Of a stretch of DNA of 10,030 bases, positions 5,870-10,030 are shown in pieces. Where the stretch lies: positions 1-10,030 of the forward strand of contig DTSG01000343.1 of the NCBI GenBank assembly GCA_012965455.1, in the 5' to 3' direction. This DNA is from Planctomycetaceae bacterium (GTDB taxonomy: Bacteria > Planctomycetota > Planctomycetia > Pirellulales > Pirellulaceae). Positions within the stretch are counted from its first letter, which is position 1, and every line of letters begins with the position of its first letter. The notes beneath the pieces were generated by a model, which ran no database searches, had not been told where the DNA came from, and saw only the letters and a program-made list of their open reading frames with translations. A program made the position numbers and the translations under genes.

Positions 5870-5915
5870 AACCCCGTATGACCGTTAGAGTCGTTACGAC
5901 TGCGGGGTTTCTTTT
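5870..5915 (+). terminator. Intrinsic terminator on plus strand with no gene before it
   Basis: AACCCCG (5870-5876) pairs with CGGGGTT (5903-5909), and an inner perfect hairpin AGTCG-TTA-CGACT lies at 5889-5901. The T-rich TTTCTTTTG (5908-5915) follows on the plus strand only; on the minus strand the stem is followed by CAGCTGG, so the direction is clear. The asymmetric 12-nt internal bulge makes it less compact than the terminator at 3582-3621. Confidence 0.6.
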
Positions 5916-5968
5916 GCATTTATCCCCCGGCCCAACGTGGCCGCTCGTCGACCCTAAAATGGTGTCGT

Positions 5969-5974
5969 TATAAT
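5969..5974 (+). promoter_or_regulatory. Consensus -10 box giving a probably leaderless start
   Basis: TATAAT is a perfect -10 hexamer and is followed by only 6 nt before the ATG at 5981. A start of transcription about 7 nt after the box would coincide with the A of the ATG, leaving no 5' leader and no room for a Shine-Dalgarno. The -35 region (TCGTCG at 5945-5950 with an 18-nt spacer) is weak and overlaps the right inverted repeat. Confidence 0.6.
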
Positions 5975-5980
5975 ACAGCC

Positions 5981-6607
5981 ATGGCTGGAATACGCGACAT
6001 CTTATCACTACCTTTGGTTTACCGCACATGGCAAGCGCCCTTTGCGCAAGGCAAGATGAAACCGATCCTGAAAACCACCGATCTAACGAAGATCAAACGC
6101 GTATTAGATATCGGCTGTGGCCCTGGAACCAACGCACCGTTTTTTTTGAATAATCGATATCTTGGCTTAGATATCAACCCACGATACATTCGCAATGCCA
6201 CCGACCGCTATGGCTCCAAATTCACCGACAAAGGTGAATTTAAAGTCCAAGATGTGTGCCACTATGAACCACCACACAACGAACAATACGATTTTATATT
6301 ACTGAACAGTTTCTTACACCACATTGACGATGACAACACGAACACAATTCTAGATAGCCTCCACAATATTTTAGATCCCAATGGGTACATTCATATTCTT
6401 GATTTGGTATTACCCCAGCGATTTTCAATCCCTCGCTTTCTAGCCAAAGCCGATCGTGGTGATTTTGCTAGACCCTTGGACCGCTGGCAAGAAATATTTT
6501 CAAACCACTTTGAACTCGTTCAATTCGAACCTTTTCCATTAAAAATGCTCGGCATTTCCTTATGGCAAATGGTCTACTTTAAAGGCAAGTTGAAGAGGAC
6601 TGCATAA
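5981..6607 (+). CDS. Class I SAM-dependent methyltransferase
   Basis: The 208-residue protein has the Rossmann methyltransferase motifs: RVLDIGCGPGT at 40-50 (SAM-binding Gly loop), LGLDINP at 61-67 with the acidic residue that holds the ribose, QDV at 90-92, and LLNSFLHHIDD at 107-117 (motif IV). A strand-forming YIHILDLVLP follows at 136-145. The remaining C-terminal part (RFLAKADRGDFARPLDRW) is likely the substrate cap. It resembles small-molecule methyltransferases of the UbiE/Methyltransf_11 or _25 kind; the acceptor is unknown. Its stop is one base before the ATG of the GT2 gene, so it is the first gene of a glycosylation operon and probably modifies a sugar, lipid or glycolipid there. 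The ATG follows a perfect -10 box so closely that translation is probably leaderless. Confidence 0.85.
   Translation: MAGIRDILSLPLVYRTWQAPFAQGKMKPILKTTDLTKIKRVLDIGCGPGTNAPFFLNNRYLGLDINPRYIRNATDRYGSKFTDKGEFKVQDVCHYEPPHNEQYDFILLNSFLHHIDDDNTNTILDSLHNILDPNGYIHILDLVLPQRFSIPRFLAKADRGDFARPLDRWQEIFSNHFELVQFEPFPLKMLGISLWQMVYFKGKLKRTA
6594..6599 (+). promoter_or_regulatory. Shine-Dalgarno of the GT2 gene
   Basis: AGAGGA lies inside the end of the upstream methyltransferase gene, 9 nt before the ATG at 6609. This confirms the start and indicates translation on a shared transcript. Confidence 0.6.
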
Positions 6608-6608
6608 C

Positions 6609-7655
6609 ATGAACAAAACTCCCTGCCTAACCGTTGCCATACCTGTCTACAACGAACAAGATGTCATCGAAGAATTGATTAACCGTGTCGCGCAAGTCCT
6701 TGATGCGATACCAGGCGGTCCACATCAAATTGTCATCGTTGACGATGGTAGCCACGACGACACAGCAAAACTATTGTCCCAAGCAGTTGCAGTCGACCCG
6801 CGAATCGTTGCCGTCTCCTTCTCGCGAAATTTTGGCCAGCAGCCAGCATACGCCGCGGCGCTTGAATACGCCGAGGGCGACGCCGTGGTATTGATGGACG
6901 GCGATCTACAAGACCCGCCGGAACAAATACCCGCGTTACTTGCGCGCTACAACGAAGGCTTTGATGTCGTTTATGCGGTCCGCGTGAATCGCAAAGAGAA
7001 CATCTTGAAACGAACCTGTTACAACTTATTCTACCGCCTGATTAAGCGACTATCCAAAACTACTTTGCCGCGAGACAGCGGTGACTTTTCCATCATTAGC
7101 CGCCGTGTTGCGGACCTCTTAGTCCGTGACGCCGATCGTCATCGTTACTTACGAGGTATTCGTAGTTGGGTGGGATTCAAACAAACTGGCATCGAGATTG
7201 AGCGCGCACCGAGAGCGGGCGGTGATACAAAATATACGCTCCGTAAACTATTTCGCTTAGCAGCCGATGGGATCTTTTCGTTTTCGTTAATTCCATTGCG
7301 ACTAGCAACGCTTATCGGTGCCCTGTCTGTGTTCGTCGCTCTCGGTTTGACAGTGTTTGCGACTTGGGCACGGTTCACTGCACCTGACAAGCTGCCCGAA
7401 TTTATGTCAGAAATACCCGCCGGTTTTACGGCCCAACTTGTGGCTATTTCATTCTTCGCTGGCGTCCAATTAATGTTTCTGGGAGTGGTTGGTGAATATG
7501 TAGGCCGTATTTTTGAAGAAGTTAAAGGACGACCCTCATTTATTGTTGAAAGTGTCATTGGGAATTCAGCCAAGTGCAAAGCGAATATGCAAAAAACTAC
7601 CGACAGCTCTACCATCATCACTGGTGGTGGCGATCGCGAGAATCCTACATCCTAA
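6609..7655 (+). CDS. Family 2 glycosyltransferase, DPM1/GtrB-like polyprenyl-phosphate glycosyltransferase
   Basis: At 348 residues it has the two-part plan of bacterial polyprenyl-phosphate sugar synthases. The GT-A domain carries VAIPVYNEQ (9-17), VDDGS (44-48), SRNFGQQPAYAAALEYA (72-88), the metal-binding DGDLQDPPE (97-105), RDSGDF (155-160) and GGDTKYTLRKL (204-214). Two membrane helices follow at about 228-254 and 272-297, then GEYVGRIFEEVKGRPSFIV (295-313), as in GtrB/ArnC/YfdH relatives. The expected reaction is transfer of a hexose from a nucleotide sugar to undecaprenyl or another polyprenyl phosphate at the cytoplasmic face. The sugar cannot be told. The last 82 nt overlap the next methyltransferase gene in another frame; the corresponding C-terminal residues lie beyond the conserved domain. 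Context with a GT-C protein downstream fits a lipid-linked donor pathway. Confidence 0.92.
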   Translation: MNKTPCLTVAIPVYNEQDVIEELINRVAQVLDAIPGGPHQIVIVDDGSHDDTAKLLSQAVAVDPRIVAVSFSRNFGQQPAYAAALEYAEGDAVVLMDGDLQDPPEQIPALLARYNEGFDVVYAVRVNRKENILKRTCYNLFYRLIKRLSKTTLPRDSGDFSIISRRVADLLVRDADRHRYLRGIRSWVGFKQTGIEIERAPRAGGDTKYTLRKLFRLAADGIFSFSLIPLRLATLIGALSVFVALGLTVFATWARFTAPDKLPEFMSEIPAGFTAQLVAISFFAGVQLMFLGVVGEYVGRIFEEVKGRPSFIVESVIGNSAKCKANMQKTTDSSTIITGGGDRENPTS

Positions 7656-8311
7656 AAACGCTCAATCGCTGGCACCAAGAAGCAACAGAAACGTTGCCTG
7701 CGACTCGAGAAATTCTGGATGTCGGCTGTGGCGACGGTCTCTTTTTCCCTGCGCTGAGCCAGTTTGGAAACGTGACCGGTGTTGAGTCGGATGCAGAAAT
7801 CGTCGACCCCGCTGGAGAATTCTCCGAGAAAATTCATATTGGTCCGTTTGATGATTCCTATCAACCACACAAACAATTCCAGTGGATCACGATGCTTGAT
7901 GTCATTGAGCATATTCCAGATGTAACTACCGCATTGCAACTTGCAGGTGATCTACTTACCGACGATGGCAAAGTGTTGATCACCGTTCCCGCATTTAATC
8001 TGTTGTGGACCAAACACGACGATTTCAATCATCACCAAACACGCTACACCAAACGCCTGCTCAAACAACAAACCGCCCAAGCGGGATTGAAAATCGTCAA
8101 TATGCACTATTTTTATCACTGGACTTTCGCAGCCAAGTTGCTTGTAAGACTTAAAGAAGCAATCATCAACGCTCCACCAGCCAGTGCTCAAGTACCCGCG
8201 CCGTGGGTCAATAAAACTTGTCAAACAATGTGCCAAGTCGAACAGCGATTGATCACGCCACTGCGGCTCCCTTTCGGCAGTTCGTTATTCGCCATTGCTG
8301 TTCGAGCCTAG
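7574..8311 (+). CDS. Class I SAM-dependent methyltransferase (Methyltransf_11/23-like)
   Basis: The 245-residue protein begins YAKNYRQLYHHHWWWRSRE (5-23), the aromatic-rich entry typical of this group (HWWFxxR), followed by EILDVGCGDGLFF (46-58, SAM loop), VTGVES (67-72), ITMLDVIEHIPD (105-116, motif IV) and LITVPAFNLLWTKHDDF (135-151) with a trailing RYTKRLL. Such proteins often sit beside polyprenyl-phosphate glycosyltransferases in envelope clusters; the acceptor is unknown. The start is a GTG inside the GT2 gene. It is retained because the conserved aromatic N-terminus is encoded within the overlap, so a later start would delete family-specific sequence. There is no clear Shine-Dalgarno, only GGGAA about 9 nt upstream. 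Confidence 0.85.
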   Translation: MQSEYAKNYRQLYHHHWWWRSRESYILKTLNRWHQEATETLPATREILDVGCGDGLFFPALSQFGNVTGVESDAEIVDPAGEFSEKIHIGPFDDSYQPHKQFQWITMLDVIEHIPDVTTALQLAGDLLTDDGKVLITVPAFNLLWTKHDDFNHHQTRYTKRLLKQQTAQAGLKIVNMHYFYHWTFAAKLLVRLKEAIINAPPASAQVPAPWVNKTCQTMCQVEQRLITPLRLPFGSSLFAIAVRA

Positions 8312-8334
8312 TTTCACATTAAGCAATAACTATC

Positions 8335-10030
8335 ATGTCCAATTCACAAACTAGCTCGCCGCAGACTGCCGTAGACAAGCCGACTGTCACACGGTCCTAT
8401 AAAATTGCGTTGCTCGTGACGCTCGCGGTCACGACGATCTATTTGAGTACGATGCGCAATCATGGCTGGATTGCACATGACGAAGGACTGTTAGCCCACT
8501 CGGCGGACCGAGTACTCGCTGGCGAAACACCTCATATCGATTTTCAAGATCCCTACACCGGCGGCCTCAGTTACTGGCATGCCCAAGTGTTCCGCGTGTT
8601 GGGAACATCTCTGACTTCACTACGAACTATGTTAGTCGCCGTTGCCGTTCTGGCTGTGATCGCTTGGTTTCTGATTGCTGCGAGATTCTTGCCACCCGCT
8701 AGTGCCGGTGTCGTAACACTGGTCTGCCTCGTTTGGAGCTTCCCGAACTATTTTGCTGCATTACCGTCGTGGTACAACTTAATGTTTGCCAGCTGGACGA
8801 TGTGGGCAATTCTAAAATACAGCGACGAATTGAAACCACGGTTCTTAGTCGTAGCTACGTGCGCGATCGGCTTGTCTATACTTTGTAAAATTACTGGAGT
8901 CTATGCGCTCGCAGCTACCTTTTTTGCAGTTCTCTTTATCCACCTCAACCAAGACCCCGCAAGTGACGCTTCTGCCAAACACAGCAAATACAACTCTTGG
9001 CAATTAATGATCGGTGCTGGCTTGGTAGGTATCACTTACTGCACACTGCTCTTCCTTTTGGTCGGCGGTCGAGTAAGCATTAGTAACTTAGCACTCTTTT
9101 GCATACCCGGCACAATATTGATGATCGTTGTGTTTCGGCAGAGCCAGATTGCGAAAACACACTCCACATCAGTTTCGCAATTGGGACTCCACACACTGTT
9201 GATCATCGCTGTTGTCCATGTTGTGTTAATTGTCTTCTGCTATGGTTACTTCAACCAAGGGGCAATGACGGAACTTCTGCAAGGCGTGATTATGCTACCC
9301 ACTGCGCGGCTTGCAGGAGCTACTTTTTCACCTCCGAGCCCCAATTGGTTACTCCTAACCATTCCCCTTGGCTTGCTGATTTACTACGATCGCCAAATAC
9401 TCAAAACCGCCAAGTTGCCGGTCGTCATCACTGTTACCGTGATCGGCATAATATTAATCACCCTTGGCGGCATTCCCTTGGTCTACCGCATCGCTTTTAA
9501 AAGCGGACATCTATTGTTACCTGTGATCGTCACCGTTGGTTCGGTCATACTCATTAAGAGCCGCAGCGATTTTGTCAGCAAGGCGATTCGCAATCGGTTA
9601 TTTATTCTCTTAATGTTTGCCGCGGCGTTATCATTGCTGCAATATCCGTATTCCAGTGGCATCTATTTTTGTTACACCAGTCCTTTTTCGATTTTAGCGG
9701 TTGCCGCAATCGTCACGCGAACCAAGAAATATGACCGCCAGCTCTGGGGTGGCGTTGCCGCAATTGCGGGAATATTTGCAGTGGTTTGGATCAACTTTTC
9801 TAATCCACGGACGGTTGGTGTTTTTCATCAACAAGCTAATGAAATGGTGACACTCGATCTACCCCGCGGAGGACTCAAAATTCCCGCCGTCGGGTATGAT
9901 GAAATCAAGCCGACAATCGATTACCTGCAACAACACAGCCAGCCTAATGAATATATTCTGGCTGGGCCGGATTGCCCACAGTTCTATTTTTTAGCAAACC
10001 GCAAAAACCCCACTCCTCAATTTTATGACC
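8335..10030 (+). CDS. GT-C family membrane glycosyltransferase (PMT/ArnT/RgtA-like), partial
   Basis: Open from the ATG at 8335 to the right edge (565 complete codons, no stop). After a polar 20-residue N-terminus come a first membrane helix (about 22-40) and the first outside loop with HDEG (D49-E50) and DFQDPYTGG (69-77), the acidic motifs that define GT-C enzymes of the dolichyl/undecaprenyl-phosphate sugar type. Roughly ten further hydrophobic spans follow; from about residue 500 the chain turns soluble (DLPRGG, then YILAGPDCPQFYFLANR), consistent with a C-terminal outer domain that is truncated here. These enzymes transfer sugar from a polyprenyl-phosphate donor to lipids, proteins or glycans on the outer face. 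The GT2 two genes upstream could supply that donor. It begins 23 nt after the methyltransferase stop, without a Shine-Dalgarno. Confidence 0.82.
   Translation, partial: MSNSQTSSPQTAVDKPTVTRSYKIALLVTLAVTTIYLSTMRNHGWIAHDEGLLAHSADRVLAGETPHIDFQDPYTGGLSYWHAQVFRVLGTSLTSLRTMLVAVAVLAVIAWFLIAARFLPPASAGVVTLVCLVWSFPNYFAALPSWYNLMFASWTMWAILKYSDELKPRFLVVATCAIGLSILCKITGVYALAATFFAVLFIHLNQDPASDASAKHSKYNSWQLMIGAGLVGITYCTLLFLLVGGRVSISNLALFCIPGTILMIVVFRQSQIAKTHSTSVSQLGLHTLLIIAVVHVVLIVFCYGYFNQGAMTELLQGVIMLPTARLAGATFSPPSPNWLLLTIPLGLLIYYDRQILKTAKLPVVITVTVIGIILITLGGIPLVYRIAFKSGHLLLPVIVTVGSVILIKSRSDFVSKAIRNRLFILLMFAAALSLLQYPYSSGIYFCYTSPFSILAVAAIVTRTKKYDRQLWGGVAAIAGIFAVVWINFSNPRTVGVFHQQANEMVTLDLPRGGLKIPAVGYDEIKPTIDYLQQHSQPNEYILAGPDCPQFYFLANRKNPTPQFYD

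Larger units (their letters stand above)
5745..5915 (+). ncRNA. Candidate structured small RNA or 5' attenuator
   Basis: A promoter-like pair upstream, an intrinsic terminator at the end and no credible reading frame between them define a possible transcript of about 170 nt. Within it, ACGGTAGGG (about 5757-5765) can pair with CCCTACGGT (5821-5829) with a single mismatch, flanked by A-rich and T-rich arms that extend the stem. This pairing competes with the REP-like hairpin at 5810-5824. No known RNA family was recognised. Two readings are possible: an independent small RNA, or a conditional leader of the operon starting at 5981. The evidence is purely structural. Confidence 0.35.
5798..5948. 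mobile_element. Inverted-repeat-bounded 151-bp segment, possible MITE or REP-type element
   Basis: The ends are perfect 12-bp inverted repeats, ACGAGCGGCCAC (5798-5809) and GTGGCCGCTCGT (5937-5948). Inside lie a REP-like palindrome directly next to the left repeat and a terminator hairpin. There is no open reading frame of note, so any mobility would be non-autonomous and act in trans. No target-site duplication is evident at the flanks, and no second copy lies in this window. The repeats could instead form the base of a long RNA or cruciform structure. Confidence 0.4.

Noticed and set aside
5728..5919. 63-codon minus-strand frame upstream of fabI
   Set aside because: It is composed of the REP-like and terminator palindromes; no domain or ribosome site supports translation.
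7145..7621. 158-codon minus-strand frame inside the GT2 gene
   Set aside because: It is the antisense shadow of a well-conserved glycosyltransferase; the product matches no family I recognise.
9099..9500. 133-codon plus-strand frame within the GT-C gene
   Set aside because: The GT-C frame is open throughout and encodes continuous hydrophobic spans; this frame is His/Cys/Arg-rich, as expected of an out-of-frame reading.

Overview
The window looks like a chromosomal stretch of a planctomycete, probably of the Pirellulaceae type. This is inferred from the character of the proteins: a sulfatase-fold protein of the kind these genomes carry in large numbers, a FabI with an Arg/Lys-rich loop, and a short lineage-restricted protein. 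Weak or missing Shine-Dalgarno sequences at most starts fit as well. No rRNA, tRNA, transposase, phage gene or CRISPR array is visible. The assignment rests on recognition by eye, not on a search.

Layout. (1) Bases 1-1011, minus strand: the N-terminal 337 residues of a sulfatase-superfamily protein that runs off the left edge. It keeps the sulfatase scaffold, but its metal-binding and nucleophile motifs are replaced. (2) Bases 1120-2853, plus strand: a two-gene phospholipid unit, a PlsC-like acyltransferase followed by a CdsA-like phosphatidate cytidylyltransferase (lysophosphatidate to phosphatidate to CDP-diacylglycerol). (3) Bases 2850-3487, minus strand: a Trm112-like small protein and a HIT-family nucleotide hydrolase joined by a TAATG overlap. 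The HIT gene meets cdsA tail to tail with a 4-base overlap. (4) Bases 3582-4033, minus strand: a roughly 100-residue orphan protein followed by a textbook intrinsic terminator. (5) Bases 4388-5653, minus strand: fabI and a MutT-like Nudix gene, probably one operon. (6) Bases 5654-5980: a divergent intergenic region with much structure. It holds a REP-like hairpin, a 151-bp segment bounded by perfect 12-bp inverted repeats, a plus-strand intrinsic terminator with no gene before it, and good-looking promoter elements. (7) Bases 5981-10030, plus strand: a compact cluster of methyltransferase, polyprenyl-phosphate-type GT2 glycosyltransferase, second methyltransferase, and a large GT-C type membrane protein cut by the right edge.

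How the genes work together. PlsC, CdsA and FabI belong to membrane lipid synthesis. The last four genes look like one envelope glycosylation unit: a DPM1/GtrB-like GT2 would load a sugar onto a polyprenyl phosphate at the inner membrane face, and the GT-C protein would use that lipid-linked sugar on the outer face. The two SAM methyltransferases could modify the sugar, lipid or acceptor. The substrates are not determined by the sequence.

The points most worth a second look are the degenerate sulfatase-fold protein, the candidate structured RNA or attenuator at about 5711-5915, the inverted-repeat-bounded element around it, the probably leaderless start of the glycosylation operon, and the 82-nt overlap between the GT2 and the second methyltransferase.
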